Assembly (NCBI GenBank): GCA_016649715.1
Contig: JAENXC010000001.1
Coordinates: forward strand, 62,001 to 126,000
Direction of reading: 5' to 3'
Length of the DNA stretch: 64,000 nucleotides
Source: Flavobacteriaceae bacterium
GTDB lineage: Bacteria > Bacteroidota > Bacteroidia > Flavobacteriales > Flavobacteriaceae
Position 1 is the stretch's first letter, and every line of letters begins with the position of its first letter. The position numbers and the translations under genes are program-made. Shown here in pieces: positions 1-8,147 of this stretch. The notes beneath the pieces are model-generated. The model did no database searches. It was given only the letters and a program-made list of their open reading frames with translations, and was not told where the DNA came from.

Positions 1-1
1 A

Positions 2-580
2 AGGACCAACTACATAAACCCAAACAGTTTGGCTGTGGGCGGTATTTTTAAATGGAACCGAAGCACAAGGCATGCATTCCGAGGGTCCATAATGGTGGCA
101 AAAATAAAGGGCGATGATGCCAAAAGCTCCAATAGTCGTAGAAATCAACGTGGCTATTCCTTCGAAAATACCGTAAAAGAACTATCAATCGGACTGGAAT
201 ACACCTTTTGGGAGTTTAACGTCCATTCCCAAAAAGCAATTTCCACTCCTTATTTATATACGGGGCTCACAGGTTTCAGCTATACAGCGCTGCGAAAAAC
301 CCCTACGGGCCGAATCGTGAAGTATGACAATGCAATGAGCATGGCAATACCAATGGTTGTGGGCTACAAGGCGAACATAAGCCAAAACGCCATGGTAGGT
401 TTTGAAATTGGGGCCCGCTACACGTTTACCGATGACCTTGACGGAAGCAACCCCGTAAAAGGATTGGCTGGTGATGAAAGCCTGAAATTTGGAAATACAA
501 ACAGTGATGATTGGTACGTTTTTACTGGGATAACTGTTACTTTTGCCTTCGGAAGAAAGCCTTGTTATTGCAACTTTTAA
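2..580 (+). CDS. porG: PorG-like T9SS outer membrane beta-barrel protein (DUF6089), 5' truncated by window edge
   Basis: The reading frame is open from base 2, so the N-terminus and signal peptide lie outside the window; the visible part is about 192 residues. It shows alternating aromatic/hydrophobic beta-strands (GLEYTFWEF, TPYLYTGLTGFSY, GARYTF) and ends with a final strand (WYVFTGITVTFAFGRK) plus a CYCNF tail, as in small outer membrane barrels of the DUF6089 family. The family includes PorG, an outer-membrane component of the type IX secretion machinery. The position immediately before uppS-bamA-skp-skp matches the known porG locus (P. gingivalis PG0189-PG0193), which is the main support. 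It ends 7 bases before uppS, so it is co-transcribed. The assignment rests on synteny and barrel character. Confidence 0.75.
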   Translation, partial: RTNYINPNSLAVGGIFKWNRSTRHAFRGSIMVAKIKGDDAKSSNSRRNQRGYSFENTVKELSIGLEYTFWEFNVHSQKAISTPYLYTGLTGFSYTALRKTPTGRIVKYDNAMSMAIPMVVGYKANISQNAMVGFEIGARYTFTDDLDGSNPVKGLAGDESLKFGNTNSDDWYVFTGITVTFAFGRKPCYCNF

Positions 581-587
581 AAAGTAG

Positions 588-1331
588 ATGGACCAAAAAG
601 ACAAAATAGATAAAAACAAACTACCCCAGCACCTTGCCATCATTATGGACGGCAACGGCCGCTGGGCAAAGCAGAAAGGTCTGTTCCGGTCTATTGGCCA
701 CGAAAATGGCACCAAGGCCGTTCGCGAAATTGTGGAAGGAAGCGCAGAAATCGGGATTCCTTTTTTAACACTTTACGCTTTTTCAACCGAAAACTGGAAC
801 CGCCCCAAAATGGAGGTGGAACTGCTGATGAAACTATTGGTTTCTTCCTTAAAAAAAGAAATAAAGACGTTAAATGACAACGATATAAAACTAAACGCCA
901 TCGGCAATCTGGACGCCTTACCCAAAAAAGCGCACCAAGAATTGCTGGACGTTATAGCTAAAACAAAGGACCACAAGAGGATGACCCTAACCCTTGCCCT
1001 TAGTTATGGTTCTAGGGAAGAAATCACAAAAACAATAAAAGAGATTAGTCTTAAAGTTAAAAATAACCTAATTTCGCCGCGCGATATTGATGAAACGGTA
1101 ATAAATAATCATCTTTACACGCGAAATTTACCAGATGTAGATTTATTGATACGCACTAGTGGCGAACAGCGCATCAGTAATTTCCTGCTTTGGCAAATAG
1201 CGTATGCCGAGCTGTATTTTACGGAAACACTTTGGCCGGATTACACTAAAAACCATCTTGTTGAAGCAATATTAAATTATCAAAACAGAGAAAGAAGATT
1301 TGGAAAAACCAGTGAACAACTTAATCAATAG
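588..1331 (+). CDS. uppS: Isoprenyl transferase (undecaprenyl diphosphate synthase)
   Basis: Cis-prenyltransferase of 247 residues that condenses isopentenyl diphosphates onto farnesyl diphosphate to make the C55 lipid carrier for peptidoglycan and O-antigen. The signature IIMDGNGRWAKQKG is at residues 18-31, with the catalytic Asp at 21. The YAFSTENWNRP motif and the C-terminal RTSGEQRISNFLLWQ substrate-binding motif are intact. Length is usual for the family. Cytoplasmic. The gene sits in the envelope operon between porG and bamA; its last 32 bases overlap the predicted TTG start of bamA, so the two are translationally coupled. Confidence 0.97.
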   Translation: MDQKDKIDKNKLPQHLAIIMDGNGRWAKQKGLFRSIGHENGTKAVREIVEGSAEIGIPFLTLYAFSTENWNRPKMEVELLMKLLVSSLKKEIKTLNDNDIKLNAIGNLDALPKKAHQELLDVIAKTKDHKRMTLTLALSYGSREEITKTIKEISLKVKNNLISPRDIDETVINNHLYTRNLPDVDLLIRTSGEQRISNFLLWQIAYAELYFTETLWPDYTKNHLVEAILNYQNRERRFGKTSEQLNQ

Positions 1332-3912
1332 TTCCCTATTGCACACATACAGAAAATCTTATTGTATTTTATTATTTACAATACTTTCCGTTTTTACCCT
1401 ACAAGCGCAGCAAAAAGAACTTGACAGCGGTAAAAAATACACCATAAACAATATTACGGTTTCTGGAGCGCAGAGCTTTAACGAGCAGACCGTAATTGCC
1501 TTTACAGGCCTTAAAAAAGGGGACCGTATCTATATTCCCGGTGAAAAACTGAGCCAAGTCACCAAAAAACTTTGGGAGCAAAACCTGTTTAGCGACATTG
1601 CTTTTTATGTTACCAATATAGAAGGTGATGAAGTAGATTTGGAACTCTACATTGTGGAATTGCCCAAAATGCACGAAGTGACCATTACTGGTAAAGGAAT
1701 CCGCAAAGCCAAGAAAAAGGAAATCATCAAGGACAACGACCTTAAGCCCGGTGCGAAAATCACAAAAAACCTTGTTACCACAACAAAAAACTACATCACC
1801 AATAAATACAAAAAGGACGGTTTTTACAATACCGATGTAACCATCAGCACTACACCTTTCTTAGATTCTACGGGTGTTGAAATCTCAAAAAACTTGACCA
1901 TTGCGGTGGATAAGGGAAAACGTGTTAAGGTGAAAAAAATAAACTTTAACGGGAACGAACAGTTTACAAATGGCAAACTGCGCCGTTCCATGAAAAAAAC
2001 GAAACGCAAAAATTTCGTCCGTTTCTGGAAACGTTCAAAATATACCGAAGAAGGATTTGAGGAAGACAAGGAATCACTTCTCAAAAAATACAAATCAAAC
2101 GGGTATCGCGATGCACGTATCATTAGTGACACTTTAAGGGTACTCGACAAAAAGAACGTTGCCCTCGATATAAATCTTGCTGAAGGCGAAAAATATTACT
2201 TTGGCGATATAAAATTCATCGGAAACAGTGTTTTCACAGACAGCCAATTGCGCCAAATACTCGGTATTAAAAAAGGTGAAATTTACAACGGGGTATTGCT
2301 ACAGGAACGCATTCAAGACAATTCGGCCCCAGACGCCAATGATATTACAAACCTTTACCAAAACAACGGATACCTTGCAGCACGTATAAACCCTGTGGAA
2401 GTAGCTGTTAGAAACGATACCATCGATTTTGAAATCAGGATCATGGAGCGCAACCTTTTCTATTTTGACCACGTAACGGTAATAGGCAACGACCGTACAA
2501 ACGACCACGTTATCTATAGGGAATTAAGAACCCGGCCTGGCCAAAAATACAACAAAAGCGATGTAGTACGGACCGTTCGCGAATTGGGTCAACTTGGTTT
2601 CTTTGACCCCGAACAACTTACCCCCAACTTCAAAAAAGTGGACGAAAACAACGGTCTTGTAGATTTGGAATATTCCGTTGTGGAAAAAGGTTCCAGCCAG
2701 ATTGAGCTTCAGGGAGGTTATGGCGGTGGAGGCTTTGTGGGAACATTGGGCCTTTCGTTCAACAACTTTTCGCTTCGCAATATTTTCAATCTAAAATCAT
2801 ACAAACCCTTGCCAATGGGCGATGGCCAAAAGCTTTCGCTGCGTGCACAGGCAAGTAGTTATTATCAAACGTACAGCCTTTCGCTTACCGAGCCGTGGTT
2901 GGGCGGTAGAAAACCGGTACAATTATCTACTTCGTTTTCACATACCATTCAGAATTTTTACGATTATAACAGCAGGAGTGCCGACAAATCCAGAAGCTTT
3001 ACCATTACAGGTGGTTCTGTGGGCTTAGCGAAAAAAATAAAATGGCCCGATGATTATTTTGTATGGTCCAACGCCATCAGTTTTCAGCATTATAACCTAA
3101 ATAACTATAACACTGGGTTGTTCACCTTTGGCGATGGGTATTCCAACAACCTTGCGTACACCATTGGTATAAGCCGAAACAATACCGCAACCAACCCCAT
3201 TTATCCCACTTCGGGCTCCGATTTTAGCATTACCGCAAAATTGACAGTGCCCTACTCCGCATTCAGCAGTACTGATTTTGGTGCGTTGAAAAACGAAAGA
3301 GCATCGCTGCTATTGGTGCGAAATGATGCCCCAAACTATATAGATGCCAAAAACCGAATTTCTGAAATTGACCAAGAGCGTTTCAAATGGTTGGAATATT
3401 ACAAAATAAAATTCAAGGGAACGTGGTACACCCGTCTTTATGAAAAATTAGTGCTCCGCACCAATACCGAATTCGGGTTCTTGGGAGCCTACAATCAGGA
3501 ACGCGGCGTGCCTCCTTTTGAAAGATTCTTTGTAGGTGGAGATGGCCTTGGAGCTTATAGTTTGGACGGCCGTGAAGTAATCCAATTAAGGGGCTACCCC
3601 AACCAGTCACTTTCTGACCCAGACGGAAATACGATTTACAATAAATTTTCGTTAGAGGTAAGATATCCGGTTACCTTGGCACAGATGGCATCTATCTATG
3701 TACTTGGTTTTGCGGAAGGTGGAGCTTCCTATGACGGGTTCAAAAGTTACAATCCTTTTGAATTAAAACGTTCTGCTGGAGCAGGATTACGTATATTTAT
3801 GCCGGCATTTGGGCTTTTGGGTATCGATTTTGGATATGGATTTGACCCAGTTTTAGGCGGAACCGAAAGAAATGGATGGCAAACCCACTTTATCATTGGA
3901 CAACAATTTTAA
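1300..3912 (+). CDS. bamA: Outer membrane assembly factor BamA
   Basis: Central BAM-complex barrel (870 residues from the TTG at 1300) that folds and inserts outer membrane proteins. An N-terminal signal-like segment (YCILLFTILSVFTLQAQ) is followed by a series of POTRA domains, roughly residues 45-460, with typical phrases (VTVIGNDRTNDHVIYRELR, GELGQLGFFDP-like blocks). The C-terminal surface-antigen barrel follows and contains LRGYP in the conserved lid/RGF-type motif. The start is uncertain: TTG 1300 overlaps uppS, and GTG 1312 or TTG 1339 would also leave the signal peptide intact; no ATG is available before the signal. It is followed 38 bases later by a Skp-type chaperone, the usual Bacteroidota order. 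Confidence 0.96.
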   Translation: MEKPVNNLINSSLLHTYRKSYCILLFTILSVFTLQAQQKELDSGKKYTINNITVSGAQSFNEQTVIAFTGLKKGDRIYIPGEKLSQVTKKLWEQNLFSDIAFYVTNIEGDEVDLELYIVELPKMHEVTITGKGIRKAKKKEIIKDNDLKPGAKITKNLVTTTKNYITNKYKKDGFYNTDVTISTTPFLDSTGVEISKNLTIAVDKGKRVKVKKINFNGNEQFTNGKLRRSMKKTKRKNFVRFWKRSKYTEEGFEEDKESLLKKYKSNGYRDARIISDTLRVLDKKNVALDINLAEGEKYYFGDIKFIGNSVFTDSQLRQILGIKKGEIYNGVLLQERIQDNSAPDANDITNLYQNNGYLAARINPVEVAVRNDTIDFEIRIMERNLFYFDHVTVIGNDRTNDHVIYRELRTRPGQKYNKSDVVRTVRELGQLGFFDPEQLTPNFKKVDENNGLVDLEYSVVEKGSSQIELQGGYGGGGFVGTLGLSFNNFSLRNIFNLKSYKPLPMGDGQKLSLRAQASSYYQTYSLSLTEPWLGGRKPVQLSTSFSHTIQNFYDYNSRSADKSRSFTITGGSVGLAKKIKWPDDYFVWSNAISFQHYNLNNYNTGLFTFGDGYSNNLAYTIGISRNNTATNPIYPTSGSDFSITAKLTVPYSAFSSTDFGALKNERASLLLVRNDAPNYIDAKNRISEIDQERFKWLEYYKIKFKGTWYTRLYEKLVLRTNTEFGFLGAYNQERGVPPFERFFVGGDGLGAYSLDGREVIQLRGYPNQSLSDPDGNTIYNKFSLEVRYPVTLAQMASIYVLGFAEGGASYDGFKSYNPFELKRSAGAGLRIFMPAFGLLGIDFGYGFDPVLGGTERNGWQTHFIIGQQF

Positions 3913-3950
3913 AACTGGCACGATATTTTCTTAAACAACAACCAACTAAT

Positions 3951-4820
3951 ATGAAGACAAAAAAAATACTCTTTTTTACCCTTTCCCTTTTTTGCTTCAC
4001 CTTTATGGCTGAAGCTCAAAGAGGCGTTCGAATAGGATATATTGACATGGAATATATCTTGGAAAGTGTTCCTGAATACAAAGAAGCCTCCATCCAACTG
4101 GAAGGAAAAGTACAGCGATGGAAGCAGGACATCGAGAAAAAACAAAAAGAAATTGATCAAATGAAACTGAACCTCGCAAATGAAAGGGTTCTGTTGACGA
4201 AAGAATTGATAGACGAACGCGAAGAGGAAATAAAAATCAAGGAAGACGAAATGCTTCAATACCAACAAGATCGTTTTGGACCCAATGGCGATTTGATGAT
4301 CCAGCGAAGACAACTGGTCCAACCCATCCAAGATCAGGTTTTCAACATTGTTCAGGAAATTGCCGAAAACAAAAAGTACGATTTCATCTTTGACAAATCT
4401 GCAGATGTTGTAATGCTTTTCGCAGCAAAGAGAAACGACATTAGCGATTTGGTTTTACGTAGCATTGAGCGTGCCGGAAGGAGAGTGCAAGCAGCAGACA
4501 AAAAAGAAAAACGCGAAATAGAACAACGCGAAAAACTTTCGCCTGAAGAAGAAGGAGCTGTTACAGAAAGAGAACAAGAAATTCAGAAAAAACAAGAGGA
4601 ACGCGAAAAAATAGTTGAAGCCAAAAAGAATGAACGCGAAGAAATGATGGCACAGCGCCAAAAAGAACGCGACTCCATCCGTGCTATTAAAAAAGCCGAA
4701 TTTGATGAACGCAGACAACGCATTATTGAAGAACGAGAACAAAGAAAAGATTCCATCATTAACGCACGCCAAAACAAAAACAATCCCCCTGAAGGCGGCG
4801 GTGGTGAAAATGGTCAATAA
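3951..4820 (+). CDS. Skp/OmpH family periplasmic chaperone with long charged C-terminal coil
   Basis: 289 residues from the ATG at 3951, chosen because it begins a clean signal peptide (MKTKKILFFTLSLFCFTFMAEAQ); a longer frame into bamA is unlikely. The OmpH core runs to about residue 180 (IGYIDMEYILESVPEY, then a coiled coil and a DFIFDKSADVVMLF strand). Skp-like chaperones hold unfolded outer membrane proteins in the periplasm and hand them to BamA. Unlike the following paralogue (169 residues), this one adds about 100 residues of Lys/Glu/Arg-rich coil ending in a Pro/Gly tail (PPEGGGGENGQ). The role of that extension is unknown. It lies in the operon between bamA and the second skp. Confidence 0.9.
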   Translation: MKTKKILFFTLSLFCFTFMAEAQRGVRIGYIDMEYILESVPEYKEASIQLEGKVQRWKQDIEKKQKEIDQMKLNLANERVLLTKELIDEREEEIKIKEDEMLQYQQDRFGPNGDLMIQRRQLVQPIQDQVFNIVQEIAENKKYDFIFDKSADVVMLFAAKRNDISDLVLRSIERAGRRVQAADKKEKREIEQREKLSPEEEGAVTEREQEIQKKQEEREKIVEAKKNEREEMMAQRQKERDSIRAIKKAEFDERRQRIIEEREQRKDSIINARQNKNNPPEGGGGENGQ

Positions 4821-4898
4821 TCAGTGGTCAGTAAAATAACTTTATAATCAATATCTTTTTTTAAAATCAAATAACACTTAAAATTAAATACACTTACA

Positions 4899-5408
4899 AT
4901 GAAAAAAATGAAAACGTTATTAGTTGCAATTGCACTTTTTGTGGGAGCTACAAGTTTTGTCAATGCACAAGCAAAGATTGCACATATCAATGCACAGGAA
5001 TTGATTGAGGCCATGCCAGAATACAAAGCAGCCCAAAGCCAATTGGAAAAAGTGCAAAAAACGTACGACACCGAGATTAAGGCAATGGCAAAAGAACTCG
5101 ATACTAAGATGAAGCAGTACGATTCTGAAGCAAAAAGCAAAACGGATCAAGAAAACCAAAAAAGAGTAGAAGAAGTGCAAGGAATGCAGAACAACATTCA
5201 AGCATACAGACAACAAGCACTTCAGGATTTGGACAATAAAAGAACCGACATCTTCAAGCCAATCCTTGAAAAAGCTCAAAGCACCATCCAAAAAGTAGCA
5301 CGGGCACAAGGTTATCAATATGTGCTGGATTCAACCGTAGGTAGTGGTGTTATCCTTGCGGATGGAAAAGATCTTATGGCAGATGTTAAAAAAGAATTGG
5401 GAATGTAA
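4899..5408 (+). CDS. Skp/OmpH family periplasmic chaperone (second copy)
   Basis: 169-residue OmpH-family protein with signal peptide (MKKMKTLLVAIALFVGATSFVNAQ), a first strand KIAHINAQELIEAMPEY, the two-helix coiled-coil tentacles (about residues 50-120) and the closing YQYVLDSTVGSGVILADG strand. Length fits Skp. It is paralogous to the gene 78 bases upstream, whose first strand reads IGYIDMEYILESVPEY. Probable role is chaperoning of outer membrane proteins for BamA. Last gene of the envelope operon; a strong intrinsic terminator follows 26 bases after the stop. Confidence 0.93.
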   Translation: MKKMKTLLVAIALFVGATSFVNAQAKIAHINAQELIEAMPEYKAAQSQLEKVQKTYDTEIKAMAKELDTKMKQYDSEAKSKTDQENQKRVEEVQGMQNNIQAYRQQALQDLDNKRTDIFKPILEKAQSTIQKVARAQGYQYVLDSTVGSGVILADGKDLMADVKKELGM

Positions 5409-5433
5409 TCCTATTTTAAAACGATTCAATTTT

Positions 5434-5465
5434 AAAACTGCCCGCATATCGCGGGCAGTTTTTTT
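5434..5465 (+). terminator. Intrinsic terminator of the porG-uppS-bamA-skp operon
   Basis: Perfect 10-bp stem (AACTGCCCGC 5436-5445 with GCGGGCAGTT 5451-5460), a 5-base loop and a T-run at 5459-5465. It lies just after the second skp stop codon and before murI. Confidence 0.93.
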
Positions 5466-5500
5466 ATGTCAAATTTGAAGTAATTTACTACTTTTAGGCC

Positions 5501-6292
5501 ATGGATAAAAAAAGTCCCATAGGTGTTTTTGATTCGGGCGTTGGCGGTTCCTCTATATGGAAGGAAATCCACAAACTATTGCCTTTTGAGAATATTATCT
5601 ATTTAGCAGACAGCAAAAATGCACCCTACGGAAACAAATCTTCGGAAGAAATAACCGCCCTCAGCATCAAAAATGTTGATAAATTACTGGAGCTGGACTG
5701 CAAAATAATTGTCGTGGCCTGCAATACCGCTACCACAAATGCCATTTCAACCCTTCGGAAAAATTACTCCATTCCTATTATTGGAATAGAGCCTGCCATA
5801 AAACCCGCAGCACTGCAAACCACTTCAAAAAGTATCGGAATTTTAGCCACAAAAGGAACCCTGAGCAGCGAACTTTTCAGCAGAGCAGCGAGAGAATTTA
5901 GGATGGAAATAAGCGTAGTCGAAATTATTGGAGAAGGTCTCGTTTCATTGATAGAAGCTGGAAATCTTGACGGCCCGGAAATGATTTCATTGTTGAAAAA
6001 ACACACCAAACCAATGATTGACGCCAACGTTGATTATGTGGTTTTGGGTTGCAGCCACTATCCGTACATTATTCCGCAGTTAAAAAAAATACTTCCCAAA
6101 AACGTGAAAATTATTGATTCCGGTGAAGCAGTTGCGCGGCAGACGAAAACGGTTTTACAAAGTTTGAACTTGCTTCGCGAAGAAAACACAAAGCCAAGTC
6201 TTCAATTTTATACAAATGCTGAAACTGATACCTTAAAATTTCTGCTAAAAGAGTATTCTGACAAAATTTCTGTGGAAAAAAGTAATTTCTAA
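5501..6292 (+). CDS. murI: Glutamate racemase
   Basis: 263-residue cofactor-independent racemase that makes D-glutamate for peptidoglycan. Substrate-binding GVFDSGVGG is at residues 8-16. The two catalytic cysteines are visible: Cys74 in VVACNTATT and Cys184 in VLGCSHYPY. APYGNKS (residues 41-47) is also conserved. Length is normal. Cytoplasmic. It starts at ATG 5501 after the operon terminator, so it has its own promoter or depends on readthrough. It is convergent with the carbonic anhydrase-like gene. Confidence 0.97.
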   Translation: MDKKSPIGVFDSGVGGSSIWKEIHKLLPFENIIYLADSKNAPYGNKSSEEITALSIKNVDKLLELDCKIIVVACNTATTNAISTLRKNYSIPIIGIEPAIKPAALQTTSKSIGILATKGTLSSELFSRAAREFRMEISVVEIIGEGLVSLIEAGNLDGPEMISLLKKHTKPMIDANVDYVVLGCSHYPYIIPQLKKILPKNVKIIDSGEAVARQTKTVLQSLNLLREENTKPSLQFYTNAETDTLKFLLKEYSDKISVEKSNF

Positions 6293-6309
6293 AACTACCC
6301 TCTACCCTC

Positions 6310-6345
6310 TATCCACTATCCACTATCCACTATCCACTATAAACT
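6310..6345. repeat. 7-bp tandem repeat (ATCCACT)n
   Basis: Four exact copies of ATCCACT (6311-6338) followed by a degenerate ATAAACT copy. It fills the gap between the convergent murI and carbonic anhydrase genes and touches the stop codon of the latter. Confidence 0.85.
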
Positions 6346-6853
6346 ATTTAAACCAAGAAGAATACATCACATAATTATTGGCAATACGCTCTATTTCTCC
6401 TTTGGTAAGTTCGTGGCTTATATCCTTTATTTTCTTTGCGGGAATACCTGCGTAGATGCTTCCACTTTCAACCCTTGTGTTTTTTGAAACCACGGCGCCT
6501 GCAGCGATGATGGTATTGCTTTCCACCACACAATCGTCCATCACAATGCTCCCCATCCCAATCAAAACGTTATCGTGAATGGTGCAGCCGTGAACAATGG
6601 CGTTGTGGCCAATGGATACATGGTTGCCAATAGTGGTTGGCGAAGTTTTATAGGTTGCGTGGATAATGGCGCCATCCTGCACATTCACTTTATTGCCCAT
6701 TTTTATGTAATTCACATCACCACGGATAACAGCGTTAAACCAAACGCTACATTCATTGCCCATCACCACATCGCCCACTATCGTGGCGTTTTCAGCTATA
6801 AAACAATCCTCGGGGATTTGAGGGTGTTTTCCGTTTATGGATTTCATTATCAT
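6344..6853 (-). CDS. Gamma-carbonic anhydrase family protein (left-handed beta-helix)
   Basis: 169 residues of hexapeptide repeats (IVGDVVMGNECSVWFNAVIRGD, IGNHVSIGHNAIVHG, VLIGMGSIVMDD) typical of the YrdA/PaaY branch of gamma-carbonic anhydrases, which form trimers with a metal held by three histidines. Candidate metal ligands are the His residues in IIHAT, VSIGHN and IVHGC. The C-terminal helix (residues 145-169) is the family cap. Enzymatic activity cannot be deduced; many members are described only as transferases/carbonic anhydrases. The start could be ATG 6853 or ATG 6847. Single gene, convergent with murI. Confidence 0.9.
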   Translation of the reverse strand: MIMKSINGKHPQIPEDCFIAENATIVGDVVMGNECSVWFNAVIRGDVNYIKMGNKVNVQDGAIIHATYKTSPTTIGNHVSIGHNAIVHGCTIHDNVLIGMGSIVMDDCVVESNTIIAAGAVVSKNTRVESGSIYAGIPAKKIKDISHELTKGEIERIANNYVMYSSWFK

Positions 6854-7275
6854 TCGTTTTAAATTTTTGTGTGTGAAAAACCGGTGATACTAAACTTGAA
6901 TGTGGTCCAAAATTAAAGATTATTTTCAAAACAACCATTAATTGAATCAGTGAAGAGCAACTCACGATAGCGGCATTAATTTTCTATGTATGTCTTTTTT
7001 TTAAAGCTAAAAACAGAAGTATTGAAAGGCCATTCAGAGTAGGGAGGTGGAATTGTTGGAGTAAAGTGGGAGAAGCCAGGGAGTATATAGGGAGTAATGT
7101 CGGCATAGAGTCGGCATAGAGTCGGCATAGAGTCGGCATAGAGCTGGCTTAGAGTTTAGAAGAAACTTAGAAATGGATTCCATTTTAAGCTTATGAAGAA
7201 GAGCATTGTTATTAGTAGATTGCTAATATACGCACGATTTGATGCTTTTTTACAAAGGCATTAAAAAAAAATGAT
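6854..7275. other. 422-base intergenic region with 11-bp tandem repeat
   Basis: No convincing coding frame, tRNA or terminator is seen. It contains the promoter region of the minus-strand carbonic anhydrase gene, a purine-rich stretch (7020-7100), and an 11-bp tandem repeat at 7101-7155. It is the downstream region of the LytTR regulator gene. Confidence 0.6.
7101..7155. repeat. 11-bp tandem repeat (CGGCATAGAGT)n
   Basis: Three exact copies of CGGCATAGAGT at 7101-7111, 7112-7122 and 7123-7133, a fourth with one change (7134-7144) and a degenerate fifth (TGGCTTAGAGT, 7145-7155). It is one helical turn per unit, without spacers, so it is not a CRISPR. Confidence 0.9.
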
Positions 7276-8007
7276 TTACCCAAAATAGGCCAATAATTCT
7301 TTTTTTCGCGAAGGACTGACCATTATTTCTTTTCCGCTGGAAAGGACCACGCTCCCACCCTTTCCTTTTTTATATTCTCTAATTTCATTCACATTCACCA
7401 AATAGGATTTATGCACGCGTGCAAAACCACTTTCCGAAAGGGAATCTTCAAAATATTTCAGGGTTTTGCTCACCAATCGCTTTCCAACTTTTAAATGAAT
7501 CTGGGTGTAATTATCATCGGCTTGGCAATAAAGTATATCCTCCATTTGAAGTACTTCAAAGCCGTTTTGGAGCGGAATAGTGATCTTTCCCTCCACTTGC
7601 GTTTGCAGCGGCTTTAAAATGGAGTGTTGCAGGCTGTTTTCCTTTTCCTTTATCTCGGAAACATAATCTACCGCTTCAATCAACTTGTCTATGGAAATTG
7701 GTTTCAGCAAATAATAGGAAGCATGTGCGTTCAGAGCATCCATGGCGTATTGATTATAGGCAGTTACAAAAACAGTTTCAAATTGGCGGTCGCCCACTTT
7801 GTCCAGCAAATCAAAGGCATTTCCGTAAGGCATTTCCACATCGAGGAAAACAACGTCCAAATCGTTGTTGCGTATTAAAACCAACGCTTCATCAACGTTC
7901 GCAGCTTCGCCTTTCAAGACGATATTCGGACAGTATTTCGCCAAATAATTTCTGAGGATTTCACGGCTGGTTTCTTCGTCTTCAACGATAATTGCATTTA
8001 GTTTCAT
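7276..8007 (-). CDS. LytTR-type response regulator
   Basis: 243-residue DNA-binding regulator. The receiver domain (residues 1-120) has acidic pocket residues Glu9/Asp10, phosphoacceptor Asp56 in VFLDVEMP, a TAYNQYA switch and the LLKPIS lysine. The LytTR domain (about 140-243) has the family phrases ILYCQADDNYTQIHL, LSESGFARVHKSYLVN and a C-terminal VSPSRKKELL. It is presumably phosphorylated by the histidine kinase encoded just upstream on the same strand. The 137-base gap between them is filled by an inverted repeat. Target genes are not evident. Confidence 0.95.
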   Translation of the reverse strand: MKLNAIIVEDEETSREILRNYLAKYCPNIVLKGEAANVDEALVLIRNNDLDVVFLDVEMPYGNAFDLLDKVGDRQFETVFVTAYNQYAMDALNAHASYYLLKPISIDKLIEAVDYVSEIKEKENSLQHSILKPLQTQVEGKITIPLQNGFEVLQMEDILYCQADDNYTQIHLKVGKRLVSKTLKYFEDSLSESGFARVHKSYLVNVNEIREYKKGKGGSVVLSSGKEIMVSPSRKKELLAYFG

Positions 8008-8010
8008 AAC

Positions 8011-8147
8011 TGAGCCCCCTAACCCCCAAAGGGGGAACTTGGGACGGGTTTTTAAAATTAGTTAGCTCTAATTCTTTATCTTCCAAAGTTAAAAATTATA
8101 ATGGATATCGGTTGGTTGCTATTCCCCCTTCGGGGTTAGGGAGCTTA
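8011..8147. repeat. Inverted repeat between kinase and regulator genes
   Basis: The arm at 8011-8040 (GAGCCCCCTAACCCCC then AAAGGGGGAACTT) and the arm at 8121-8147 (ATTCCCCCTTCGGGGTTAGG then GAGCTTA) are near reverse complements, about 22 of 27 positions. Each arm also has C-run/G-run self-complementarity. Such CCCTAACCCC/AAGGGGGA palindromes are a common dispersed intergenic element in flavobacteria (known generally; family membership here is inferred). The right arm overlaps the kinase stop codon. Confidence 0.8.

Noticed and set aside
6311-6345. Possible CRISPR or regulatory array
   Set aside because: Simple 7-bp tandem repeat without spacers, between convergent gene ends.
7101-7155. Possible CRISPR array
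   Set aside because: Units are contiguous 11-mers with no spacers and no cas genes nearby.
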